DNA of 64,000 nt, from the NCBI GenBank assembly GCA_944472135.2, contig OX235267.1:16537452-16601451 (forward strand), written 5' to 3'. Origin of the DNA: Trichobilharzia regenti. Taxonomy: Eukaryota; Platyhelminthes; Trematoda; Strigeidida; Schistosomatidae. The first letter of the stretch is position 1. Every line of letters begins with the position of its first letter. The notes beneath the pieces were generated by a model, which did not search any database, was not told the origin of the DNA, and saw only the letters and a program-made list of their open reading frames with translations. Below are positions 54,782 through 63,872 of the stretch, piece by piece. Made by a program: the position numbers and the translations under genes.

Positions 54782-55061
54782 TGTTAGGAAGAGGCAAAAC
54801 ACATGCAATTATCAAGTTATTATCATGTCGTTGACATGCATTTGTTTCTGCTTTCTGATTGGACGCTTGCACAATTCCAAACTCTCAACCGGATTGGTTG
54901 ATTTCCAGTCTACCTTATTTTTGTATAAATACAGTCACTTTTGTCATAAATAAATGATTCTGGTTTTACCGCTGATTATCGCGTGTTCTGCTTTACCAGT
55001 TAAGTGGGCACTGGTCAGTAGTTAAGCAGTTACCTCGAGACAAAGATCTAGCATCATAACA
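54782..55061 (+). repeat. 3' LTR
   Basis: As the 5' LTR with one inserted a. Near-identity indicates insertion in recent evolutionary time, because both LTRs are made identical at integration. Confidence 0.9.
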
Positions 55062-55089
55062 AGGAAGAGAAGAAAGAAGGAAATTGCAA

Positions 55090-56085
55090 CACGTTCGCCA
55101 CTGATTACGACTCTTGGCCATATCCGATAACGTTTCGAGCCATCGATTCGAGCTATCTCTCGGATCTCAAGCAGGGAGTTGTGACGCACCAACCGATGCT
55201 AATCTAGCACAAACATCCTTCATCCCACGATGCCATGCACTGACCACCTCTCCGCCTTTTCCATCTCGTTCCAGGGCTAGCGAACAGAGACCTGTACGGA
55301 AGCCTCTGGGGTGACATTCACAGCACATGTCCAAGCCACCGGAGCCGGTGTTTCCAGGTGACGACATTCAATGAATGGTGATCTCCACTTTGTTCAAACA
55401 CACGCCGCTGAACCTCAGAATCACTCACGCGATGATGACATCCATCGAACGCAAGCAATCCTGCGGAGACAGCGATGATCGAACACGCAGAGTCGCCGTA
55501 CATCCTCAGCTCGGAGAGGCCAGGTTTCACAGGCGTAGAGCAAGACAGCCCGCACCGAAGCATTGTATACCCGACCTTTGACAGCCAGGCTAACGTCGCG
55601 ACGGCGCCATAGGTGGCTCAAGTTGATGTATGTCACCTAGCCTTCATTATACGGTTGTAAATCTCATTCGTCACCCCTCCGCCAGCACTCACAAAACTAC
55701 CCAGGCACAGAAACTTAACAACTTTAAGCGGTTCACCCGCAATAGTGAGTGCAGGTACAGGCTCCAGCCAATCTTGTAACAGTACTCTGCACTTAGACGG
55801 TGCAAAGCACATACCATACTTACAGACATTGATCGCCAACTGATTAAGTGCGATTTGGGCAGCCTGCATGCTATCGCATACTAAAACGATATCGTCTGCA
55901 CACACAAGGTCAAAAAGTCTATCTCCAGGTAGCAGATCTACACCACCTTCACGCACATCCTTCAGAGCTGACTCCAGAATGTCATCGATGGCAAAGTTAA
56001 GGAAAAGTGGAGAGATTGGGCAACCCTGTCTATCCTGCTGTTGGTTGATGACGGTCGGTACTACCCTGTGCAAAATGCTGTAGGT
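55090..56085 (-). pseudogene. RTE-like LINE (family 5) ORF2, RT palm to C-terminus
   Basis: Minus-strand order: RQGCPISPLFLNFAIDDILE (motif B region, 56025), FDLVCADDIVLVCDSMQAAQ (motif C reads CADD, usually YADD, 55905), INVCKYGMCFAPSKCRVLLQ, VKFLCLGSFVSAGGGVTNEI, then frame change, INLSHLWRRRDVSLAVKGRV, AVLLYACETWPLRAEDVRRL and CVFDHRCLRRIACVRW, frame change, HRLRWLGHVL. Distinct from family 1 at the protein level but with the same architecture. Two or more frameshifts. Confidence 0.8.
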
Positions 56086-56149
56086 GACTCACACTCTAAT
56101 TCTCTGAATCATATAGTATTGAAGATCCATATACTGTTTCCCCTTATCT

Positions 56150-56290
56150 AGAGTGCATTGGACAACTGGAAAGTTCTGGGTTCGAAACCTAGTGTGTGCC
56201 TACTGCCGATGAATTCCAATCTTGGCCGAGGAAACAGCTCTCCAGTACTCCAGTTCTGATTTCCAATGGTTCTCTAACTGATATCAATCC
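56150..56290 (+). mobile_element. SINE-C fragment
   Basis: agttctgggttcgaaaccta, gaaacagctctccagtactc, tggttctctaactgatatca. Head A box missing. Confidence 0.55.
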
Positions 56291-56294
56291 GTGG

Positions 56295-56930
56295 GCTAAC
56301 CTGAAATAAAGAGCGACTCCTAGACTTGAGAATTGACTTTAAAAAACCGATTTCATCTCTGTAGAAAGCTGTTTAATAATCAGCATAGTATGTGTGTAGA
56401 GTATTATTCAATCGCTGATGTGAGATATAAAGTCCTGAATTGAATTGCACATTCGCATTATCGCAGCAGTAATAATAATTAAAATCTGTTCTTAATGTAA
56501 CAGTAGAAGACATGAGACTTGGTAAAGGAATGTTTATTTGCATTTGGCATCGCTATTATATAGCGAAATTATGTTCACCCTAACTCCAAATCACCATCTG
56601 TACAGATCTTCCATGGTGTGCTTCTTCTGTCCTTCATATTGTGTGTTTCTTTGTGTTCCTCTCAGGTCTCCCATATATCTCCGTAACGCAGAATTATTTG
56701 CTTTCTCTGACATCAAATCTATGTCCCTGTTATTTGATGTTTATTATGCCGACGAAAGGCTTTGTATGCTGCTGTTAAACCTTATCAGTAGCACACTCTA
56801 CAACGATACAAATAGGAAAATGAACATGGAATGGCCATACCTTGAGGTGCGACCCATGAGTGACATCATGCTCACCACGCAACCTCTCGAGTAGAACCCG
56901 AATATGAAACGATAAGTTTGGTGTGGCTCC
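56295..56930. other. Interval with possible old LTR remnant
   Basis: 56497 onwards starts aatgtaacagtagaagacat, similar to LTR family 1 ends (tgtaacaacagaagac), but no matching right end or target duplication is found. An open frame 56538-56894 (118 codons, YYADERLCMLLLNLISS) is not recognised and has no exon-like borders. Confidence 0.35.
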
Positions 56931-57080
56931 ATATGTGACATGTCAGAGGATCATGTCAGACGCAGGAATAGATGAAAGCTTATAGGGCCAGCTTAGACGA
57001 TTGAGGTGTGGACAGAGTGAAATGGAGGTGTGTTACTGAAGCCCTGTGCTCCACTTGTAAGTCAAGGAAATAATAAAAAA
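56930..57080 (+). mobile_element. RTE-like LINE (family 3) 3' tail
   Basis: gacagagtgaaatggaggtg, tgttactgaagccctgtgct, ccacttgtaagtcaaggaaa, ataataaaa: family 3 tail on the plus strand. Confidence 0.55.
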
Positions 57081-57269
57081 AATTTCGATTAGTTTCATCG
57101 TCATGGACTAATAAAATCACTTATCGAATCACTGGAAATCAGTGGGCTATGGAGTGAATGGCTGTCTCATTCTGGTTTCGGAATTCTCTTCTGCACCGTA
57201 TACTTGTCATATCATCGAGCATTGAAGCATCTTCAGATCACGAGACGAGCTGATTGTTCATTCCCTGAC

Positions 57270-57945
57270 TACTTTATTATTATTATTATATCATCGTTTC
57301 CTTTAGTTCCTAGAGGAACACTGGGATTCAGCCACACGTCTCCATTGCTTTCGGTTCTCTGCCAACGTTTTCACTTCGCTCCATGTCTGCCCACATGCTT
57401 TCATCTGTTCACATGACCTCCCTCATGTCACCCTCACACTGACAACTAACTTGCCACTTCCTGTTCGGGTTCCACTCAAACGATGGCTTGACGTGTGATG
57501 TCACTTGATTGTTCGTCCTCTCAGAATATGGCCTCCTATCCACTTCCATGTCTTCCTTCTTATTTGTTGCACAATCGGTTCCTCATCACTTGGTTCGTTC
57601 GCAGAGATCCCTGTTGCTGATCTTTTCTGGCTGGCCATCTGATCTTGAGTATTGATCGAAGACAGCTGTCAGTGGAGGTGTGTAGTTTGTTTGAGGTGCT
57701 CTTTATGATGCGCCAAGTTTCTGATCCGTGTAGTAAGTAGCACTGACCTCACATTGAAGTTGAAAATCCGGATGTTATTGTTCATGCAGAGTGTTGTTGA
57801 CCTCCACACAGACTTAAGAGTAATGAAAGCTTACCTCGCTTTCCCGATCCCCGCTTTGATATCCTTGCCAGTTCCGCCTGTAGTTGAAACGATGCTTCCT
57901 AGGTAGGTAAAGTAGGTTGCTTCTTGTCGCACTTGTCGCTCAACT
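57270..57945 (-). pseudogene. RTE-like LINE (family 3), C-terminal part, fused to an LTR element
   Basis: Inverse family 3: tail tttagttcctagaggaacac at 57303, then ORF2 end; at 57940-57831 the minus frame reads EATYFTYLGSIVSTTGGTGK and DIKAGIGKAR. This frame continues upstream without a stop into the LTR element (junction about 57940), giving a chimeric ORF. Confidence 0.7.
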
Positions 57946-58508
57946 TCGCCTTCGAGATGACATGGAACTCTTCGCGTTGTAAATGACCTTACTTTTGGAT
58001 CGCTTAACGGAGTTTCATGATTCACCTTATCGCAATAACCGTATGGGTCGCCATCTCCAGTGAACAGATGATCGTATTTATTAATTAACTCTGTCATATT
58101 GTATACTGTCGACAGCTTAACCGCTGCTATTTCACTGGTCTCATACATGTTGATATGCCCGTATTTCGTGATCACAACGTTCGCTTACGTGTCGATTATT
58201 GCACCAATCTCCCTCAGAAAATCCGCTTCTAGTATCGTTCGCTGTAGTCCGGGTACAACAATGAAAGGAAACATCACCTCGCAGCCTCCAACAACGACCG
58301 TACAGTTCGTTCTACCCGTGATACGCAACACATGCCCGCCTACTGTTTGTACTGTCAATGAACACGGACTAACACTCTTACATAAGTTCTTATGTATTAA
58401 CGACACGGCCGCCCCTGTATCTATCAAACATACTACTTCTCGATCATTCATTCGCAACTTCGAATACACAGCCCCTTTCTCAATAGCCCCCACTAAATCT
58501 AGCTTCAT
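57945..58508 (-). pseudogene. Aspartic protease and pre-RT segment (family 1 element)
   Basis: Minus frame 58508-58185: VCLIDTGAAVSLIHKNLC (DTGA active site), GRTNCTVVVGGCEVMFPFIV and ILEADFLREIGAIIDT (the I-LG-D-FL-type end). A stop at 58185 is followed by frame 58175-57831: INKYDHLFTGDGD, VNHETPLSDPKVRSFTTRRV, PCHLEGEVERQV, the region before RT in Gypsy elements. RT itself is missing. The protease would mature Gag; DTG with the flap residues looks intact. Confidence 0.8.
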
Positions 58509-59220
58509 ACGAGAGAAAGAACAAGTATTATACCGTCTGAAACTTTTCTTTTTCGCCTTTCTGGGCAGTATCTCCTCCAGTGTCCCGGCTTACCGCATTC
58601 AAAACATCGGTCTTTTCTATCACCCAACTTTAACGCCGCCACTTCCCGCTGCAACACTTCAATTTCCTGCTCGTATTCGTTTGGTTTTGGTTGGTCTATA
58701 GCGGCTACCGTTGTGCTCAGCAGCTGTCTGGTCACCTTTGCCAGCTCACTAATATCCATCGACTGCGTTGCGTTAACCAGTTGTAATCGCTGAGAAATGT
58801 GGTCCGGGACACTCTCGATGAATTGGGAAGACAGTAACTGCGCTTCTGATTCTTCATCCAAAGTGGGAAGCGCACGTCGAAGTAGATTCGTCAATTTCAC
58901 CGCCAACACTAACGGGTCTCCATCAGGTCCCAGCTTCGTTGACCGTAACTGCTGCATTGCTAGCTGTCTGTCTGTTTCGCTGTCAAACTCGGACACTAGT
59001 CGTTCAACCAATTTCTTCCAAGACGCTGTGCCATTTGACCTGTCTACGCTGTCATATGTCGCCTTCGCTCGGCCTCTCAACAGCGTCCCCAGGACAACTG
59101 CCTTCGCCGCCTGCTTCTTGACACCTACCAGCTCAGCGACGGCCTCGAAGTCACGTAAGAACTCCGTATGTCTCCTTCTTCAAACGCAGTTGGCCATGGG
59201 CTCTTCATTTTCTGGAGGCC
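58505..59220 (-). pseudogene. Gag with zinc knuckle (family 1 element)
   Basis: Minus frame 59080-58505: RGRAKATYDSVDRSNGTASW, KLVERLVSEFDSETDRQLAM, LTNLLRRALPTLDEESEAQL, LSSQFIESVPDHISQRLQLV, then CFECGKPGHWRRYC, a canonical CX2CX4HX4C nucleic-acid-binding knuckle. Gag packages element RNA. The N-terminal part (59220-59080) lies in another frame, so a frameshift separates it. The protease frame begins four bases before the end of this frame, suggesting the usual gag-pol overlap. Confidence 0.82.
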
Positions 59221-59231
59221 GCGACACGAAT

Positions 59232-59287
59232 TGTAACAACAGAAGACAAGGGCCGGCAACAGATCGTTTTATTACGGAATCAGCACG

Positions 59288-59324
<37 letters not shown>

Positions 59325-59755
59325 CATGTACATTATTACAGCTTATTCAAGCAGACAAGCACAGTCTTCTGATTGGTTGTTTCGGGTTTCTCGGGAAGTG
59401 AGGCCATCTATCTGCGAATCTTATTTACCCACGTTAAGTCTGCTGTGATTGGTTGTTGAATCAGCCTTGTTCATATTTTTTCACGGTCAATATTAGTGAC
59501 CTAGACATTTAAGTAGATTAATGTCTACCAATTGCCTAGCAGCCTGCTTTCACCACACGTGGGCAAATAAGATTCGCAGATAGATGGCCTTACTTCCCGA
59601 GAAACCCGAAACAACCAATCAGAAGACTGTGCTTGTCTGCTTGAATAAGCTGTAATAATGTACATGAAATATATATATATATATATATATATAAATACGT
59701 GCTGATTTCCGTTATAAAAACGATCTGTTGCCGGCCCTTATCTTCTGTTGTTACA
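59232..59755. repeat. LTR inverted repeat with (ta)n in both arms
   Basis: 59232-59434 and 59558-59755 are inverse copies of the same LTR half (tgtaacaacagaagac ... / ... tcttctgttgttaca). The 123-bp centre is the remainder of the LTR. Both arms carry (ta)n of about 28 and 24 bp. Confidence 0.85.
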
Positions 59756-59759
59756 CTAC

Positions 59760-60005
59760 CATTTATGCTGATTTTTATCTGTTGTAGTTGCTGTGGCTGT
59801 TGGTGTTGGCTAGGAATCTTCATCACCGCTGTTTTCTCTATGTTCACCTGAAGTCCTATCTTCTCTGGATGCTTCTTCTGTCAAGTTGTTACTTTTCATC
59901 TTGCATATCTTCTAGTTTGTGTGAAATCAGACATATATCATCGGTGAAGTCTACTGACTGCTGGGTCCTTTAAATTCATACTTCTATAGATTCATGATAT
60001 AGTGC
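59760..60005 (-). pseudogene. RTE-like LINE (family 3) scrap
   Basis: Minus frame MNIEKTAVMKIPSQHQQPQQ, equivalent to NTEKTEVMKITNRQHQRERK at 25140. Short, 5' flank of the LTR inverted repeat. Confidence 0.6.
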
Positions 60006-60009
60006 TTCT

Positions 60010-61375
60010 GCCTACTAATGCTATCGACGAGCATTCTCTAGCCTCCTAACATACTGGATGCCACCCACCTACCACAAGTTTTTATTAGAATAGCATGATA
60101 TCCTCCATCTTGTGGCCACTAATTAGCGAGGGATATATATATATATATATTATATTCATTCGTATTTCTCAGTTTTGTGGGAATTTCGACCAATTCTCAC
60201 ATGGATTTTATTGCTGATTGTTTGGCTCACGGATACGCAAATGACTAAAATGTCTCAAAATGAAATCAAACAATTGTCCAGTACTGCTTGGTTAGTGGGG
60301 GGGGGGGCGGGGGGTATTTTGCAATCATTTTCCAATAGTGATAAAAGTTCTTGAAGTAATCTATGTTGACATAAAGTGGTAAATAGATTAACTGTATATT
60401 CTCTGTATAATGTGCACCAAGTCATTGTTGCACAGAGAGCAAATATTTGGTGACATAACACGCTAAACAAACAAACAAACTCAGTTATGAAATAGAAATA
60501 AGAAGAAAATTTATGATAGTTAAAACAATGATAGTTTGCTAAAGGATTAGAAGGAAGGTGTGGATCGACTAAAACCAACTTGTTATGGTCTGACAGCACA
60601 AAACTGATCTCTGCCTTCTAATGAATAGCTGGAAAAACTTCCATATGATACATACACATAAGCACAGAGTTTAAAAACGCTCCGGAGACAGTAAAAAAGA
60701 TGATTCATTGTGATTCGAATTTATATGGGGTTCTCAAAAGGGCTGTTAGGCAGATATACAGTCCAGTCTAAGTACAACTTCGACAACTTAGAATCATTTC
60801 ATACAATAATTCCCTTTTATAAATTTGAACAAAGAAAAGAGAAACATTGGCGCAAAATAAGCTGGATTCATCTTTTTTCGTTGGTTCTCATCATCTGCGT
60901 ACAACCTGAATTTTTTAATAAAAATAAACAGTGTACAATGTTTAACAAACCTTTGTCCATTAGCAAGCATACTGTCAGAGCGTCATAGTAAAATAAGGCG
61001 TTGAGATCTACAGGGTGTCTAAACTGTTACGAAATACATATATATATATATATATATATTGGTAGAGAGAAGTTTCTTGAAAAAAAATTAACAGTTGTGT
61101 TGTTGGGGTGGTAACAAAAAGCAAATTAGTAAAAGTTACGTAATTCGATAAGAGAAGATTGAAATTTTAAAATTTTGGTACACATGAGGTCAGATGAAAT
61201 GTTGATGATGTAATACAGTGAGCAGAACTCAGAAGATCAAGAAAAGGTTATTTCTTAAGATAGTCAAGCGAAAAAATAAAGGGGGGGGCGATGAAAAGAT
61301 AAGTTGACAAAATTAGAAAACAAAGAGTTACTAAGAAGTGGGTCACCAGGGTAATTGAAGTCCAATAACGGATTA
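60010..61375. other. Interval without recognised gene; simple repeats
   Basis: (ta)n at 60128-60150 and 61040-61060; a G11-C-G6 run at 60297-60314; G8 at 61281. Two open frames of about 90-115 codons (60255-60599 minus, 60710-60988 plus) have no recognisable motif or exon borders, and the first includes the G run; not called as genes. Confidence 0.5.
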
Positions 61376-61379
61376 TTTT

Positions 61380-62180
61380 TGGACACATAAATCAGGCTTC
61401 AATCGTTTTATTGCTATAGCTTTAGCAAACCTGAGAAGACTTGAGGTACTTTGTCTGTTAATTATTTTGAATGATTCCAGAACATCTACTCAGTGTCCTG
61501 TGTCAATCAGGTGTTTGGCGATTGAAGAGCTTAAACAATTCGGTCCCTTTAACCGGAGGCTCCTTGGTACATGTTCGTAGAATCTGACGTAGGTCCTCCT
61601 CTCTGTTCTTCCAATGTAACTGCCCCGCAGATACATGTGAATCGGTAAAAACAGTTGGGGGTAACATGTGAGACGTACTTGTCAATATTTGACTGCACCA
61701 GTGACGATGTTGTTCGGGATAGAGAGACTAATAACGCTGCAGAATACGTCCTAGACAGGGCTGTGCTTAATCTTTTATTAACCATTCTCATAATGTCATC
61801 GCCCTTATAGTCAAGTTTGATGAAAATAGGCTTCTTACTGACTGTGTCTGTATCAAGCTTCTTCAGTTCATTCTTGCCATATTTGTTAATGAAACTTTGT
61901 TGGTAACCATTTTCTTTTAAGCATTTCTCAAGAAGGATTAGTTCACTGTCTAGTTTGTTTGGTGAACATATTCTTCTCACTCTAGAGAAAAGCGTTTTTA
62001 CCAGCGTTCGTTTGTTTCTCGATAGGCAGAAGCTGTTGAAATTCAAGTAAATACCACTTCATGTGTCCTTACGATATACAGAGCTTTCGAGTGTCCCGTC
62101 GTATTTTCTCTCCAACTTAACATCCAAGAAATGGAATTTTTCATCATTTTCATGCTCCATCGTGAAGGTGATGCTTATAC
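61380..62180 (-). pseudogene. PLE (family C), RT end to GIY-YIG, minus
   Basis: Minus frame 62046-61549: MNFNSFCLSRNKRTLVKTLF, LEKCLKENGYQQSFINKYGK, KKPIFIKLDYKGDDIMRMVN, RLSTALSRTYSAALLVSLSR, NIDKYVSHVTPNCFYRFTCI and CGAVTLEEQRGG (frame change inside the YIGRTERR site). Upstream (62170-62060) ENDEKFHFLDVKLE-like residues continue the RT end. C-terminal SIAKHLIDTGH lies near 61520. Same family as 41340-43275; RT motifs A-C absent. Confidence 0.78.
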
Positions 62181-62184
62181 TAAG

Positions 62185-62475
62185 TGTTGCGGATTTATTT
62201 CATTCATTCATGATGAAGTCACCACCAGTAGCTCTTTTCCAACCCGATCCATCCTATATCAGTCAGTTAACATTGCCGATTGTCGACGAGGACAATCGAT
62301 GGCTAGGTCACGCATGCATAACACATATCCTAACCATCTCTCTCAATTGGTGTAACTTCACAACCTCGTTGATTGATTTCCCCCCCCCACACACACACAC
62401 ACTCACCTAGCACTAGATCAATGCCTAATCTCAATGTTGCTCACCCAGTTATACCAATTAACACAGGAGATAGAA
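62185..62475 (-). pseudogene. RTE-like LINE (family 1) scrap
   Basis: Inverse of 45470-45680: LRWLGHVLRM-equivalent at 62300-62360, KSIDE at 62370, then a (ca)n run at 62388-62402 and SVIS-equivalent upstream. Joined to the PLE without spacer. Confidence 0.6.
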
Positions 62476-62479
62476 GGCA

Positions 62480-63385
62480 GGCAGCTATGTTCATATACAG
62501 CCTCCAAAGCCTCAGGATGGTCGGGGGTGGGTTTCTTGCGCTGCGGGTTGGCCACCCCTCCGTACACCTCTTGAAATGCTCCCATATGACCGGGCGTCTT
62601 ACATAGCCTCTCCTGAGGAAGTCCTACTCACTACCTTCACGTGGCGGAGGTGTTTTTCACTGAAGTGAGAGGGCAAAAGCGGATGCCCAGCGCTCTTCAC
62701 TGGGTTGACTTTCCATTGGATGACAGTCTAGGGGAGATGGCTGAACCCTGATTCCAAACCTCCAACGACTGGCGTATGAAGCTCACCGGCAGACGTATAA
62801 ACAAAGGGCTTATTGGATGCCCTGGATGACTGGCCCCATTCAAAAAGGCGTATGAACCGGACTCCGGTCACCGGCTGACAATGGATAGTGGACTCCCTAC
62901 TCCACTCCTACTGCCTTGTAGGTCACACTTGGTTGTGTAAAGGCTAGAGCTGCACTCTCAAACAAAAGGCCGAGCGATGCTGGGGACATCTCTCATACCT
63001 AATTCCCATGAAACTTCATGAACTCTCTACAACATCAACCAAATTCCAGTGCTGATCCAACAACGTAGCCTTCGGTGGTTTGGTCATGTTCTGCGCCGAC
63101 CAGATGACGATCTGGTCAAATCAGTTCTAAATCCCTCGCCATTTCCATCTTTGCGACGTCGCATGGGTGGACAGCTGAAAACATGGCTTGGTACAGTCAA
63201 GGCTGATATGGAGTGCCTGTGGCTACAAACCGTCTACGGACTCCGTCTGTGGAACAAGAATTGGATAACCCTGTCGCAAAACCTTGCATCAGATCGCCGC
63301 GCCTGGGCAGAGATGATTCGAGATGTTCATGAAGTCCGCTCATCCTCCCGTAGGAGATAGCTGAGTAAGTAAGTAAATACAGCTA
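62480..63385 (+). mobile_element. LINE derivative (family 4), plus copy
   Basis: 62480-63020 is the GC-richer non-coding module shared with 2430-2965. Then frame 63049-63360: IQQRSLRWFGHVLRRPDDDL, RRRMGGQLKTWLGTVKADME, GLRLWNKNWITLSQNLASDR, RAWAEMIRDVHEV and an Arg-rich end; this is the C-terminus of a LINE ORF2 (LRWFGHVLR block). Tail (taag)n at 63363-63378. No RT present, so it is internally deleted, at a different point from the minus copy. Confidence 0.7.
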
Positions 63386-63707
63386 GCTAGCCTTTTCGTA
63401 TCTTGAGTATACTGACTAGTCGATGTGGATTTCCTCTATGACAACATACTACGCTTATATTGTACTGTCCTCTTTACTAGTTCTGTCAAGTCCATAAAAG
63501 ACGTCTAAGAATGAATAAATTATCCTTCTAAACCTTTTAAAAGCTATCACGAATTAAACTCAATTATCCCGTAAGAGACTTTCTTTCTTTATGTGCCTTC
63601 TTTTCACACAAATATTCGTACATATATATTTATATATATTCAAATAGTGAATGAATTATTTGCTTTTCTAATGTTTTTTTTGTTTGTTTTTTGTTGCTTT
63701 TTTATAG
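63385..63707. other. Intron end before last exon
   Basis: No repeat recognised; the polypyrimidine-rich tract (T-rich 63672-63705) precedes the acceptor at 63707. Confidence 0.6.
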
Positions 63708-63773
63708 TATGTGAGTAATGTAATTATTGATGCACCATATGTTATTCCTGCAACACTTTTGGATCATTTTAAG
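63708..63773 (+). CDS. PCYT2: PCYT2 exon: YVxxVIIDAPY segment of domain 2
   Basis: A long T-rich tract and acceptor tttatag end at 63707; donor gtaagt starts at 63774. Twenty-two codons read YVSNVIIDAPYVIPATLLDH plus Phe-Lys. Animal PCYT2 has [22 protein letters not shown], so 13 or more positions agree. This is the last exon visible; the expected continuation (VDLVCHG and the second domain 2 nucleotide motif) must lie beyond 64000. A minus-strand SINE-A copy follows 100 bp downstream in the next intron. Confidence 0.95.
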
Positions 63774-63872
63774 GTAAGTATTTGTGTATATTATTTGTGT
63801 ATAGTCTTATTTCAACAACACATTCTAATAGTGTTAATTCTGTTGATTATTTTTTTTATTTTTGATTACAGC

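Larger units (their letters stand above)
51624..55061 (+). mobile_element. Young Gypsy-type LTR element lacking RT/RNase H
   Basis: LTRs 51624-51902 (279 bp) and 54782-55061 (280 bp) differ, as read, by one base (an extra a in tcataaataaatg). Target duplication aggaa at 51619-51623 and 55062-55066. LTRs start tgttagg and end cataaca. PBS at 51905 (TGGCGACGGGGTTTCGAA, complementary to a tRNA 3' end including the T-loop) and polypurine tract aaaaggggagg at 54771-54781, touching the 3' LTR. One long ORF in between. All cis signals for reverse transcription and integration are present. Confidence 0.93.
51425..56090 (-). mobile_element. RTE-like LINE (family 5), host of a nested LTR element
   Basis: The minus-strand LINE body is 56090-55062 and its probable 3' end 51623-51425, separated by the LTR element 51624-55061 whose 5-bp target duplication is aggaa. 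The 3' end is A/T-rich (ttttattttattattttatt inverse). Assignment of 51425-51623 to this LINE rests on adjacency, not homology to another copy. Confidence 0.6.
57940..59557 (-). mobile_element. Gypsy-type element (family 1), 5' LTR, gag and protease, truncated
   Basis: LTR 59232-59557 (326 bp, a (ta)n expansion at 59293-59321), then on the minus strand gag, protease and the first residues before RT; everything after about 57940 is replaced by a LINE. The LTR is the same family as 8237-8531 and 42022-43092. The leader after the LTR (attcgtgtcgcggcc) has a damaged PBS compared with 42767. Confidence 0.82.
15404..63773 (+). other. PCYT2: PCYT2 locus, internal part (7 exons, 6 complete introns)
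   Basis: Ethanolamine-phosphate cytidylyltransferase transfers CMP from CTP to phosphoethanolamine, giving CDP-ethanolamine for phosphatidylethanolamine synthesis (Kennedy pathway, cytosolic). Seven + strand exons join in phase: 67, 48, 142, 214, 77, 78 and 66 nt. The peptide follows the animal PCYT2 order: end of domain 1, RTEGISTT motif, low-conservation linker, then domain 2 with [26 protein letters not shown] and APYV. Every border is AG/GT. Intron sizes are about 12.4, 3.9, 4.0, 2.2, 12.3 and 12.9 kb and are filled with mobile elements. The N-terminal HxGH of domain 1 and everything after LLDHFK are outside the window. I saw no additional exon in 1-15403, but a short one could be missed. 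Family identity is recalled, not searched. Confidence 0.93.

Noticed and set aside
56538..56894. Gene of 118 codons
   Set aside because: Unrecognised; starts next to an LTR-like border and has no supporting signal.
58797..59372. 191-codon plus-strand ORF
   Set aside because: Antisense of the gag frame; no motif of its own.
60255..60599. Minus-strand gene of 114 codons
   Set aside because: Crosses the G-rich run, low-complexity composition, no recognisable domain.
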